Shown here: positions 30,808 through 37,618 of the stretch, piece after piece
Layout of the letters: each line of letters begins with the position of its first letter
Numbering within the stretch: the first letter of the stretch is position 1
IMG/VR virus record: IMGVR_UViG_3300009285_004767
Coordinates: 1 to 42,242 of that record
DNA: 42,242 nucleotides
DNA from: a virus
Reading direction: 5' to 3' (one strand)
The notes under the pieces: generated by a model
Seen by the model: the letters and a program-made list of their open reading frames with translations, nothing else
What the model was told of the DNA's origin: nothing
Databases searched by the model: none
Position numbers and translations under genes: made by a program

Positions 30808-31800
30808 TCATAACCCTAACCCCGTTTGAATACAGTGCGGGCTAAAGAACAGCGCCTCGCGGAATCGGTTACGCTTGCCGCGTGAATCCCCGCCGTTGCG
30901 GGCTGTATTCCCATACCCGCCGCGGGTTTTCCATAGATGAACGCGCCATCCTTCATTCAACAGCGACTCGTGCTCTTCGTAATAGCCTGCAAGGACTATG
31001 CGATAAGACGGGCGTTCAGCGCGGGCGCGGCACCATTCCCGCACATCGGTTGCGATAGACTTGGAATCGTGAGAATAAACATCTTCACGGTCTTCAACGC
31101 TATAAGGCGGGTCAAAGAATATCCCCACTTCATCGCCCTTTACTTTATCCTGCCAATCCCCGCCGCATACTTGTGTCCAATCTCCGCAAACGACGCGGAC
31201 ATTGCGAAGCCGTTCAGACAACGCCCTGAACCAATCATAGATTAAGGTGTTGTAAGGATCAGTTACAGCACGCCGTTCAGTATCTTGCTGCGGCCTCGTT
31301 CCAATCTTATGAACGCCCACACCAGCATCCGCAAGGTGCGGTATCTTCCCAATCTTATGAACGCCCATACCAGCACACCCAAGGTGCGGTATTGCATTGA
31401 CCCTGGTTAAGCCCGCTCCGATCCAGCAGCTTGCCGCCCAAATCCAGTATCCGGCGAGCTTTGCGTTATAGTATTCGTCACTCGCTATCAACTGCTGAAG
31501 CAGGGCGTTCTGTTCCCTAAGTAGAACGATGCGGCGGGCGCATAGATCGGCGTGGTTAACAAGCCAATCACACCATTTTGCAACCTCATCCGGCGCGGTC
31601 TGAAGCGCACGCCAAACATTGCACAACAACCCGTCCTTGTCATTCACGGTCTCAACGTGCTGGGTCGGGTCATAGTAGGGGCGGGCGAGCAGAACAGCGC
31701 CTGAGCCAAAGAATGGTTCGATATAATGTTGAGTTTGCCCTAATGCGTTCCAGACGACAGAAGCGACGGGGGCTTTTCCACCAAAGTAAGATATTCTCAA
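30808..31800 (-). CDS. dam: D12-class DNA adenine methyltransferase, 330 aa
   Basis: The N-terminus RISYFGGK and the SAM-binding motif EPFFGSGA (residues 28-35) together with the catalytic DPPY (230-233) identify the Dam/D12 class. It methylates N6 of adenine, probably shielding phage DNA from host restriction. A 16-residue unit beginning IPHL and ending VHKIG(K/T) occurs twice in tandem near 137-168. A hairpin lies between the only strong SD (AAGGAG at 31840-31835) and the ATG. The recognition site cannot be read from sequence. Confidence 0.88.
   Translation of the reverse strand: MRISYFGGKAPVASVVWNALGQTQHYIEPFFGSGAVLLARPYYDPTQHVETVNDKDGLLCNVWRALQTAPDEVAKWCDWLVNHADLCARRIVLLREQNALLQQLIASDEYYNAKLAGYWIWAASCWIGAGLTRVNAIPHLGCAGMGVHKIGKIPHLADAGVGVHKIGTRPQQDTERRAVTDPYNTLIYDWFRALSERLRNVRVVCGDWTQVCGGDWQDKVKGDEVGIFFDPPYSVEDREDVYSHDSKSIATDVREWCRARAERPSYRIVLAGYYEEHESLLNEGWRVHLWKTRGGYGNTARNGGDSRGKRNRFREALFFSPHCIQTGLGL
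31301..31396 (-). repeat. 48-bp tandem duplication inside the methyltransferase gene
   Basis: Two head-to-tail copies of a 48-bp unit (starting at 31301 and 31349) differ at several bases and keep the frame, adding 16 residues. It lies before the target-recognition/catalytic DPPY region. Confidence 0.7.
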
Positions 31801-31828
31801 GGGAACGGAGCTTTATAGCTCCGTTCCC
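31801..31828 (-). other. Hairpin between SD and methyltransferase start
   Basis: GGGAACGGAGC (31801-31811), six-base loop, GCTCCGTTCCC (31818-31828): a perfect 11-pair stem whose lower edge touches the start codon at 31800. The SD AAGGAG lies outside it at 31835-31840. A T-run is lacking, so it is not a typical terminator. Confidence 0.7.
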
Positions 31829-31853
31829 TGTTATCTCCTTGCTGTTTCATTCA

Positions 31854-32300
31854 TCACCACTTACTCCCTGTTGACTTCTGGCCGGTCTGGTTCCGGAGCC
31901 GCGCCTTCTCGTGAAAGCCCGCGCACATCCGGCAATAACTGCCTCCCTCGCGGAGGTTGGAACAACCCCGCTCCGCGCATAAAAGCAGGCGAGCATTATC
32001 ATTGTCGGGCGGGAGATCGCCCCACTCCGTTGATTTACGAGCGGCAGTTTTTGCCGGTCGGGAAGGGGTCGACCGAATTGAACGGCGATAGCAAGATTCG
32101 CAGCGTTTGGCGCGGGCGCGGTTTATCGGCTGGCCGCAATCTATACAGATCGGCTCCATTGCCGTTCTTGGGCGCCCATAGTGTTTGCCGCTCGCCAACT
32201 TGGTCTGGAAGCCGCGACACCATCGGCAGAGGCCGTCAACATTGCCGCGTGAAAGCGGCTTACCGCAGGCGCAGATGTCGGGAGCAAGGGAGTCACTCAT
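31854..32300 (-). CDS. Multi-zinc-ribbon protein, 148 aa
   Basis: Three Cys clusters in order: CACG/CRWC (about 10-28), CIDC/CESC (about 52-71) and CAERGC/CRMC (about 107-126). Each can form one zinc knuckle pair. A basic Lys/Arg/Thr linker lies between the second and third. A nucleic-acid-binding role is inferred. It overlaps the upstream gene by ATGA. Confidence 0.65.
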   Translation of the reverse strand: MSDSLAPDICACGKPLSRGNVDGLCRWCRGFQTKLASGKHYGRPRTAMEPICIDCGQPINRARAKRCESCYRRSIRSTPSRPAKTAARKSTEWGDLPPDNDNARLLLCAERGCSNLREGGSYCRMCAGFHEKARLRNQTGQKSTGSKW

Positions 32301-32689
32301 TGGCGCAGTGCATCATTGACGACGCAAATCTTCACTGTTTTCCTGTTGAGCTTAATGATAGCTTTTGTAAGACTTTCAATGGCCTGTTCTTGCAAAACAT
32401 CAGAATGCTCATACTTCCTATTCAATATCTCCCAATCTTTTGTATGAACGTGGAGTAGCTCGTGGACAAGGCTACTTTCCATATCCATATCTTCTTTTCT
32501 GAGTTCTTCGGCCCTTAAAAGGCTGATACGCGCCACTTTTAAGTATTCATTGCTACTGACAGCAGCAATGACTCCATTAAGCTCGTGATGATGGACGAGT
32601 TCAATGATCACGTCCCAGTCTTGAAGGCGGAGGATTTCTTGCCAGTATCGGCAGTTCGCTTGGGCTTCTTCAACTGTGTTGAATATCAT
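32297..32689 (-). CDS. HExxH putative metallopeptidase, 130 aa
   Basis: Residues 76-80 read HELLH within SSLVHELLHVHTKDWE, a zinc-protease signature; a downstream Glu in LQEQAIE (about 99-105) could be the third ligand, as in SprT- or ImmA-like folds. It may cut a host regulator or process phage protein, but no substrate is indicated. The start at 32689 follows GGAAGAACGCA; the longer frame overlaps the upstream gene. Confidence 0.65.
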   Translation of the reverse strand: MIFNTVEEAQANCRYWQEILRLQDWDVIIELVHHHELNGVIAAVSSNEYLKVARISLLRAEELRKEDMDMESSLVHELLHVHTKDWEILNRKYEHSDVLQEQAIESLTKAIIKLNRKTVKICVVNDALRQ

Positions 32690-32858
32690 TGCGTTCTTCC
32701 TGTTTGGATTCTTTGAATGTGTAGAGGCCGCTGTTCTTGACGGTCGCTTGCCACTCGCCGCGCTGTTTGACGCGCTCACCCCCATAGACCTGCGCGTGAA
32801 AGTAGCGGCGCGGGGTCTGAACAGGCTCAGGCGCGGTCGTGCGACGCTTTAGCCCCAT
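32670..32858 (-). CDS. Small basic hypothetical protein, 62 aa
   Basis: The ATG at 32858 sits just inside the end of the methyltransferase-like gene and is likely translated by coupling. A GTG at 32912 in the same frame is an alternative start and would add a Cys-rich N-terminus (CECNGC). The protein is basic with a Tyr/Gly/Val middle. It overlaps the next gene by 20 bases. No family is known. Confidence 0.5.
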   Translation of the reverse strand: MGLKRRTTAPEPVQTPRRYFHAQVYGGERVKQRGEWQATVKNSGLYTFKESKQEERNDIQHS

Positions 32859-33439
32859 TGGGCAGCCATTGCATTCGCAATCCCTTGAAATGTGCGGGAA
32901 CGAATCTTCCACCTATCCGCGCTCGCGGGAAGCAGCATAAACCATTTTGCCCCGTTGCGTCTCCCGCTCCTCGTAATATACCGCTCTCCTTTTCTAACTA
33001 TCTTCCCCTTCTTGAGGGGGAGCACCCCTTTCACCCAAAGACAAGTCTTCTTGGTAAATTCCTCCCCAAACATCCAAGGTTCTACGATCTGTGTATAAGG
33101 CGGAAGGTTTGCATAACGATGTGGGATTGGGTTCTCAACTACGATTTTACAAATAGGAGCATAAAGCAATTTGATAAAGAAAGTGGCAGCGTCATACATT
33201 AGTGACCAACGTTCCGGGTGTTTATGCAGATGTTGAACACCAGAATTAGCCAAATATGTGCAAGGGGGATGTGCAATCATCATATCCCAACCATTATCAA
33301 GTATATTTAACACATCACCTTGAATGTGATTGCCGGGACGTTCGCTTGGAAGTAAGTCACAACTCCAAGCATCGTGCCCTTTGGCAAAGAATGCATCGCG
33401 GATGATCCCGCTGAACTCGCAAGCAATTAGGATTTTAAT
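32849..33439 (-). CDS. C5-methyltransferase-like protein, 196 aa, probable ATT start
   Basis: The N-terminus KILIACEFSGIIRDAF resembles the SAM-binding first motif of cytosine methyltransferase-like phage proteins. HPPCTYLANSG (57-67) recalls motif IV with its Cys, and ENP (102-104) recalls motif VI. It is shorter than standard C5 enzymes. The frame has an in-frame stop two codons before ATT at 33439, and the first canonical start (GTG at 33313) would remove the SAM motif. AAGGG lies about nine bases before the ATT. An 11-codon mini-frame ends on this start (CATTAA). Catalytic activity is unproven. Confidence 0.7.
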   Translation of the reverse strand: MKILIACEFSGIIRDAFFAKGHDAWSCDLLPSERPGNHIQGDVLNILDNGWDMMIAHPPCTYLANSGVQHLHKHPERWSLMYDAATFFIKLLYAPICKIVVENPIPHRYANLPPYTQIVEPWMFGEEFTKKTCLWVKGVLPLKKGKIVRKGERYITRSGRRNGAKWFMLLPASADRWKIRSRTFQGIANAMAAQWG

Positions 33440-33478
33440 GGCTTAATTCCCTTCTGCGCGTCGAATACATTTTGCAGT

Positions 33479-33667
33479 TCACGAAGTAGCATTGTCAGAC
33501 TCCTCTGGTTCTGGTTTAACTGCACTGAAAGCGCGAGGGAAGAGATACATTGCGCAAAATGGACACAGGAGGGCGAGACTCTCGTTGCGCACTATGGCTG
33601 TCGGGGAGACGGAAACAAGGTAAGTGCATCCGCACTGAATGCATACTCGTGGCTGTAGCTCAGTCAC
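33479..33667 (-). CDS. Zinc-ribbon protein, 62 aa
   Basis: CIQCGC (residues 9-14) and CPFC (35-38) form a likely zinc ribbon with a hydrophobic centre; the tail is acidic. It overlaps the previous gene by eight bases. It is one of many small ribbon proteins in this block. No specific partner can be inferred. Confidence 0.6.
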   Translation of the reverse strand: MTELQPRVCIQCGCTYLVSVSPTAIVRNESLALLCPFCAMYLFPRAFSAVKPEPEESDNATS

Positions 33668-33938
33668 CTTTCCTCCTGTCGTCTTTTCCAGAGCGGCGGC
33701 GGTCTGCGCCCTCAGCTGTCTGGAAATAGATGCGATCTGCCTCAGCCAAAGATAGCGCTCGCTCCCTTTCTAAAGGAGCGAGTGCTTCTGTCCGATCCTT
33801 TACCGCAGCATCAATTTTTTCCCGACACTGCTTGTGGATTGAATCAGACTTTTCATCGAAGGCTTTGGTTATCGCTTTAAGCGCAGCAATATGCGTTGTC
33901 ATTGCTTCTTCTTTAGGTATTTTCAATTCTTCAGTCAT
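33660..33938 (-). CDS. Coiled-coil small protein, 92 aa
   Basis: ATG at 33938 follows GGAGGGAGA. It is almost entirely charged helix (KAITKAFDEKSDSIHKQC, then a Glu/Arg/Ala heptad region) with a basic RRSGKDDRR tail. No family is recognised. Confidence 0.6.
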   Translation of the reverse strand: MTEELKIPKEEAMTTHIAALKAITKAFDEKSDSIHKQCREKIDAAVKDRTEALAPLERERALSLAEADRIYFQTAEGADRRRSGKDDRRKGD

Positions 33939-33959
33939 TCTCCCTCCGATCCATAGGGA

Positions 33960-34157
33960 TCATAGAATCCTCTCATAGTTGAGTTCTTTATACACATTCT
34001 CGTGCGCACGAGGAAGCGCATCTATTATCTCGATGCGCTTGCGCTCACGATCCAACCAGACCCTCGCAGCGGGCGCTGTGCCGCTGTCCTTTCCAGACCG
34101 CACGGTGAAGTCGTCTGGGAGTGATTGCAGCGCGTCTCGCAATTCTTTAACGGTCAC
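33960..34157 (-). CDS. Small phage protein of the MTVKELRDAL type, 65 aa
   Basis: The GTG start overlaps the upstream stop (GTGA). The opening TVKELRDALQSLPDDFTV is a widespread N-terminal pattern of short phage and bacterial proteins; a beta segment follows. Function is unknown. Confidence 0.6.
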   Translation of the reverse strand: MTVKELRDALQSLPDDFTVRSGKDSGTAPAARVWLDRERKRIEIIDALPRAHENVYKELNYERIL

Positions 34158-34552
34158 GTCTTCTCCTTATTAAGGTTTTCGAGCACCTCGCCATAGATGG
34201 CGAAGAGTTCCTCGGCGGTGAGGCAGGCTTGCCACGTGAGGAAGTAGTGCTCCCTCGCTAGTGCGGAGGATTCTCTATGTTCGACTTCGTCAAGCCAGTC
34301 TTCGAGCATATCCCGTCCCCTCTTTGTCTCGCATATCTTCCTTGCCACGCGAGCAAGACTGTTGAGATCATAAGGGTAATTGGGAAGGCGCCAATCGGCC
34401 TTATCCGGATTGTCTGGTGGACGACCGGCAGGTGGCGAATCTGACTTTTCATTCCAAAATGTAACGTACCCACAAGTTGCGGGCTTTACGTCTGTCCAAC
34501 CCTCGGCCTCCGCCATCAGGCGGGCATAGAGGGCATACTGCTCGTCAGTCAT
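34154..34552 (-). CDS. Phage ABA-sandwich-like protein, 132 aa
   Basis: The segment LPNYPYDLNSLARVARKI, a Trp-containing AEAEGW near the start and the helical end ACLTAEELFAIYG suggest the small Phage_ABA_S-type fold seen again at 29632-30009. It overlaps both neighbours (ATGA upstream, GTGA downstream). Its function is unknown. Confidence 0.55.
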   Translation of the reverse strand: MTDEQYALYARLMAEAEGWTDVKPATCGYVTFWNEKSDSPPAGRPPDNPDKADWRLPNYPYDLNSLARVARKICETKRGRDMLEDWLDEVEHRESSALAREHYFLTWQACLTAEELFAIYGEVLENLNKEKT

Positions 34553-35190
34553 TTCACCTTCCTTCGTTTAAGTTTAACCTCATCGTGGCTTGGGATATGC
34601 TCCAACCAGTATCCCGACGGGGTTTTCTGAAACAGGTAGCACTCGGTAAAATCATCTGCTACCGAGGCGAGCCATTTCAATTTCACCAGGCTCACGCCGA
34701 AGTGCCGGTTGAGAGACCGCCACCTGTCATCCTTGCCATAGAACCCGCCTTTCGCTTCGATATACTCGGTCACGCCGTCTGTTCTATGCACCTCTGCGTC
34801 GGGCCGGTAGGTGCAGCGGTAGCCGAGCGGGATCGGCAACGGTTGCAGAATATAGGACAGAATCTCCTTTCGCTTGGATCGCTCGTCCAGCCATTCGCGG
34901 AGTTGGCGTTCCGGTTCTGATGGCTGCTTGGATTTTCGCGTTCCGCTGTTCAATTTCTGACGGAGCGAGGTTTTCTCGGCAGGAACGGGATTTCCTGCAT
35001 TCTCGGAAGATCGAGCCTTAGCGGGGCTGTTTTGGGGCAAATACCAGCATACCTTACCGGTCGCCCTTTGAACACCCCGCCGAAAGCCCTTCGCAAGTAG
35101 CGCAGATTCCTCCGGCGTGGGGTTTATAGGGTCTTCGTCATAGTAAGCGAGGTCGTTGAACTGCCTAGCAATGTCAGGAAGCGTCTTCAT
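34549..35190 (-). CDS. PD-(D/E)XK nuclease-like protein (DUF1064 type), 213 aa
   Basis: The C-terminal half carries TYRPDAEV followed by EYIEAKGGF, matching the PD...ExK catalytic core (Asp, then Glu and Lys), as in DUF1064-type phage nucleases. The N-terminal half is basic, flexible and probably binds DNA. Such enzymes may cut branched recombination intermediates. The gene lies in the same transcription unit as RecT. The start at 35190 overlaps the preceding ribbon gene. Confidence 0.65.
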   Translation of the reverse strand: MKTLPDIARQFNDLAYYDEDPINPTPEESALLAKGFRRGVQRATGKVCWYLPQNSPAKARSSENAGNPVPAEKTSLRQKLNSGTRKSKQPSEPERQLREWLDERSKRKEILSYILQPLPIPLGYRCTYRPDAEVHRTDGVTEYIEAKGGFYGKDDRWRSLNRHFGVSLVKLKWLASVADDFTECYLFQKTPSGYWLEHIPSHDEVKLKRRKVK

Positions 35191-35371
35191 TCGTCCTTAT
35201 GTTCCACTTTTGGATTGACAATTTTCTTTTCGGTTGGAATGATCCCCGCGCATTACATATCTGACAGGAGGTAAAATATACCCAACCGCTTTCAAGATAG
35301 CCTCGTCTCATTTTGTCAGTGCGAGCCTCACCGCCGCAGAACGGGCAGGGCTTTAAGTCATTTAGATTCAT
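35174..35371 (-). CDS. Lar-like zinc-ribbon protein, 65 aa
   Basis: Starts MNLNDLKPCPFCGGEA with a second pair CQICNARG near residue 36; this is the Lar/restriction-alleviation type of ribbon. In Rac-type prophages Lar eases host restriction, so a similar anti-restriction role is possible. It overlaps the upstream gene by ATGA. Many relatives lack tested function. Confidence 0.65.
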   Translation of the reverse strand: MNLNDLKPCPFCGGEARTDKMRRGYLESGWVYFTSCQICNARGSFQPKRKLSIQKWNIRTNEDAS

Positions 35372-35715
35372 TCGGATATTCCAAGCGCGGCCAAGACTTG
35401 CTGCTGAAGGTTGTCGTTCTCGATTTCCAGATGCTCGACGCGGCGACGCAACTCGTCACGCTCAGCCATATATGGGTCGCCGGCAGGGACTTTCCGCGAA
35501 TCGGATTCGGTCTGAAGGATCCTATCCGACCACTTGAATCCACACATACAGGTGTAGTGCAGGTGTGCGAATGTCAATCTGCAATACCGGATGTTCTCGC
35601 CGAGTATTGACCATTCTCGGCAACGTGGGTCACCCGTTTTGCTTGCGTCAACATAACGAGGCCTGATCGGGTGATTTCCGCAGGCTGGGCAGCGTCGTTC
35701 AGATGGATTGTCCAT
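35368..35715 (-). CDS. Zinc-ribbon plus coiled-coil protein, 115 aa
   Basis: CPACG (9-13) and CMCGFKWS (about 56-63) form the ribbon. Residues 80-112 form a coiled coil (ERDELRRRVEHLEIENDNLQ). The SD is AAGGAGGAAATA. The coiled coil resembles that of the next gene upstream (35810-36052), so they may share ancestry. A tRNA-like element lies just before its SD. Confidence 0.65.
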   Translation of the reverse strand: MDNPSERRCPACGNHPIRPRYVDASKTGDPRCREWSILGENIRYCRLTFAHLHYTCMCGFKWSDRILQTESDSRKVPAGDPYMAERDELRRRVEHLEIENDNLQQQVLAALGISE

Positions 35716-35731
35716 TATTTCCTCCTTGGTT

Positions 35732-35800
35732 TAGTGGCGGAGTCCGGAATTGAACCGGCGGCGGAACCAGCAAACGGGTTCAGGATCATTTGAGTCCATT
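35732..35800 (-). other. tRNA-Leu-like 3' half in a gene leader
   Basis: On the minus strand 35800-35732 shows GGACTCAAA (anticodon-loop-like, CAA), a five-pair long variable arm GAACC/GGTTC (35764-35781), a T-arm CCGG-TTCAATT-CCGG (35744-35758) and an end CTCCGCCACTA. This resembles the last two thirds of a class II tRNA-Leu. The anticodon loop has two extra bases and the 5' acceptor and D arm are not recognisable. AACCAAGGAGG follows at once. A 22-codon frame (35731-35799) also fits here. Confidence 0.45.
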
Positions 35801-35809
35801 TAATCTTCG

Positions 35810-36052
35810 TCACTTACCCTCCTTTGCCCGCCCGTCCCAGTAGCTACGGCCACGTTCATCCGAATACAGGTCAGTGCGTTGTTCCGCGCTCGCTGCGCCG
35901 GATAAAACAAGCGCATTTGCAAGCTGCCGTTGGAGGTTGTCGCACTCCAGTTCGAGGCGGGCGACCGACCGCAACGCCTCATCGCGATCTGCAATTAGCC
36001 GCTTGATATACGGGTCGCCGACAGCGACTTCGGGAAAGCAGTCGTCACTCAT
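35810..36052 (-). CDS. Small coiled-coil protein, 80 aa
   Basis: The ATG at 36052 overlaps the previous gene's end. Residues about 15-50 form a coiled coil (RDEALRSVARLELECDNLQR), similar to that in the 35368-35715 product, and both contain the phrase VAVGDPY/VPAGDPY. The two are probably related. Function is unknown. Confidence 0.6.
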   Translation of the reverse strand: MSDDCFPEVAVGDPYIKRLIADRDEALRSVARLELECDNLQRQLANALVLSGAASAEQRTDLYSDERGRSYWDGRAKEGK

Positions 36053-36275
36053 TTTTCTTTCCTTTCAGCGCGTCAAGTTCGACGCGCAGTAAATGGTTCT
36101 CCGCTTCAAGCCGCGCCATATCTCTTGATAAGACCTGAGCCGAATCAACAAGGGCAAGATTTTGGCTCGCAAGCCAATCAAGCGTGATCACATACCGCCA
36201 ATGCGTCGCTATTACGCCGAGCGTGAATGAAAAGACGAGAGCAATAAAGATAGCGAGGCGAAGGACGACCTTCAT
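36045..36275 (-). CDS. Single-span membrane protein, 76 aa
   Basis: One N-terminal membrane segment (about 4-24, VVLRLAIFIALVFSFTLGVI) and a C-terminal coiled coil (about 48-70). The layout recalls Rz-like spanins, but it lies in the early block, far from lysis genes and without a partner, so I leave the role open. Overlaps both neighbours. Confidence 0.6.
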   Translation of the reverse strand: MKVVLRLAIFIALVFSFTLGVIATHWRYVITLDWLASQNLALVDSAQVLSRDMARLEAENHLLRVELDALKGKKNE

Positions 36276-36643
36276 TGCTGTTTGATAATGCGGTTGACGA
36301 AAGCCTCGATCTCCGCTGTCTGATTTGTCCAGCCCATCGTTGTGAGCATCCCGATGGCAGCCTTCCTCTCACCTCGGCAGCCTGCCGATGTATCCCAATC
36401 GGGCGTGAATACCACGCCGTTGCACCTCTGCATAAGTGCAATCATCCCCGCCCGCCAGAAGTCCTCCGGCATCGGATGACTGGCGTTCAGCGCAGGGCCG
36501 AGCAAGTGCGGCACGACAGCCATCACCTCGCCTTTGCCTGCTTGGTTGATCATCGCGCCAATCGCGGTGGTGCGGGCGATATTTGCCTCGATCTGGGCCG
36601 GATATTTTGCCCACAACGGCGCGGAGACGAAGATGAGTTTCAT
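36272..36643 (-). CDS. Nucleoside-deoxyribosyltransferase-like (DUF4406/7768-type) protein, 123 aa
   Basis: Opens with KLIFVSAPLWAKYPAQIEAN, continues with VMAVVPHLLGPALN, then GVVFTPDWDTSAGCRGERKA: the order of a Rossmann-like deoxyribosyltransferase relative in which the D-x-S-x-G segment binds nucleotide. A nucleotide-salvage or base-exchange role is plausible but unproven. It follows a hairpin leader with SD AAGGA. Confidence 0.6.
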   Translation of the reverse strand: MKLIFVSAPLWAKYPAQIEANIARTTAIGAMINQAGKGEVMAVVPHLLGPALNASHPMPEDFWRAGMIALMQRCNGVVFTPDWDTSAGCRGERKAAIGMLTTMGWTNQTAEIEAFVNRIIKQQ

Positions 36644-36664
36644 TTAGTTCCTTGAAAACCGCAA

Positions 36665-36703
36665 CCCGGCGTGGGGGGGAAGGCTCCGGGCGGCCACGCC
36701 GGG
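36665..36703 (-). other. Leader hairpin before the 36643 gene
   Basis: CCCGGCGTGG (36665-36674) pairs perfectly with CCACGCCGGG (36694-36703). It lies between the SSB-like gene and the SD of the next gene. No T-run follows, so an RNA-processing or stabilising leader is more likely than a terminator. Confidence 0.65.
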
Positions 36704-36719
36704 CAATAACCGCCCGAAG

Positions 36720-37046
36720 TTAAAACGGCAAATCACTTTCGGATACTGGTGCAGACGAAGGCGCGGCGTGAGTCTTAAACCCATACTCCGCCCCAAGCAA
36801 TTCGATATAGTGCCGACCTTGATACTCGCGGCTGGAGACATTGCAGACGGCAATGATTTCTGAGCCGACGAGCGCGGGGTCATTGAAGATCGCTGCCCGC
36901 TCCCTGAACCACTTGACGGGCAAGACGGTCTCTCCCTCACGCTTAGGAACGACGATGGTGATAGTTGTTGCCACGAGTTCGCCGGTCTGGTTGAAATATG
37001 GCTCAACCGAGCGAACGATGCCTTGAATGGTAGTCTGCGGGGTCAT
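36720..37046 (-). CDS. Single-stranded DNA-binding-like protein, 108 aa
   Basis: Predicted OB-type beta protein: TIQGIVRSVEPYF, TTITIVVPKRE, GSEIIAVCNVSSREYQ. It ends SESDLPF, an acidic tip like the DD-x-PF tail by which bacterial SSBs recruit partner proteins. It lies in the RecT/Gp157 operon, which fits a recombination or replication SSB. It is shorter than standard SSBs. Start overlaps the upstream stop (ATGA). Confidence 0.65.
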   Translation of the reverse strand: MTPQTTIQGIVRSVEPYFNQTGELVATTITIVVPKREGETVLPVKWFRERAAIFNDPALVGSEIIAVCNVSSREYQGRHYIELLGAEYGFKTHAAPSSAPVSESDLPF

Positions 37047-37618
37047 CGAGGCACTAGTGGTTGCACAGAGCGAATCATATTAGCGAGTTCTGCATATTTT
37101 CTCGTTCTCGCCGATTCCATTTTTGATTTTATCTCGTCCGTGCTCGCCTTTGCCGCCGCCGCATACGCCGCTGCATTCGCCGCCGCCCGCGCCGCCGCAT
37201 ACGCCGCCACATTCTCCGCCTCCCAATCCACCACATCCGCCGCTGCATTCGCCGCCGCATACACTGCCTTTGCCGCCGCCCGCGCCACTGCCTCTGGCCG
37301 CCCCTCCATAGCCATCATATCCATAATCGCCGCGTCCGCCGCGGTATTGGTAGCTTGTCGCACTCCTTCTCGTAGACTTTTGCTACCCGTGGAAAGATAC
37401 CGAACTACTACATCCGGCGCGTTCCACAGATGTAGAACGCTTTGCGCGCACATACGCACACACTTGTTGAGGTTCTCGCCGGGCAATACCTTTGCCCAGA
37501 ACCATATCATCCAGTCTGTGCGTGAGCAATTCAACCACGCTTCGTCAAGCGAGGAGAATTGTTCCGCCCAACGCAAGCCTTCAGCGCAAGCGTTAAGCTC
37601 GATTAACTTTCCTATCAT
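37043..37618 (-). CDS. Imm5-like Ala-rich helical protein, 191 aa
   Basis: The N-terminal part with ACAEGLRWAEQFSS, AWLNC and RTDWMIWFWAK follows a pattern of phage proteins related to the putative immunity (Imm-5) group. The C-terminal half (about 110-165) is an Ala-rich helix with tandem AANAAA/YAAA units. Function is unknown. It overlaps RecT by ATGA. The Ala repeat makes the opposite strand look like a Pro-rich frame, which is a shadow. Confidence 0.6.
   Translation of the reverse strand: MIGKLIELNACAEGLRWAEQFSSLDEAWLNCSRTDWMIWFWAKVLPGENLNKCVRMCAQSVLHLWNAPDVVVRYLSTGSKSLREGVRQATNTAADAAIMDMMAMEGRPEAVARAAAKAVYAAANAAADVVDWEAENVAAYAAARAAANAAAYAAAAKASTDEIKSKMESARTRKYAELANMIRSVQPLVPR

Noticed and set aside
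36045-36275. Rz-type spanin
   Set aside because: The membrane-plus-coiled-coil layout fits, but it lies in the early leftward block far from the lysis genes and has no Rz1-like partner.
37123-37311. Pro/His-rich plus-strand frame
   Set aside because: Reverse-strand shadow of the Ala repeat in the 37043-37618 gene.
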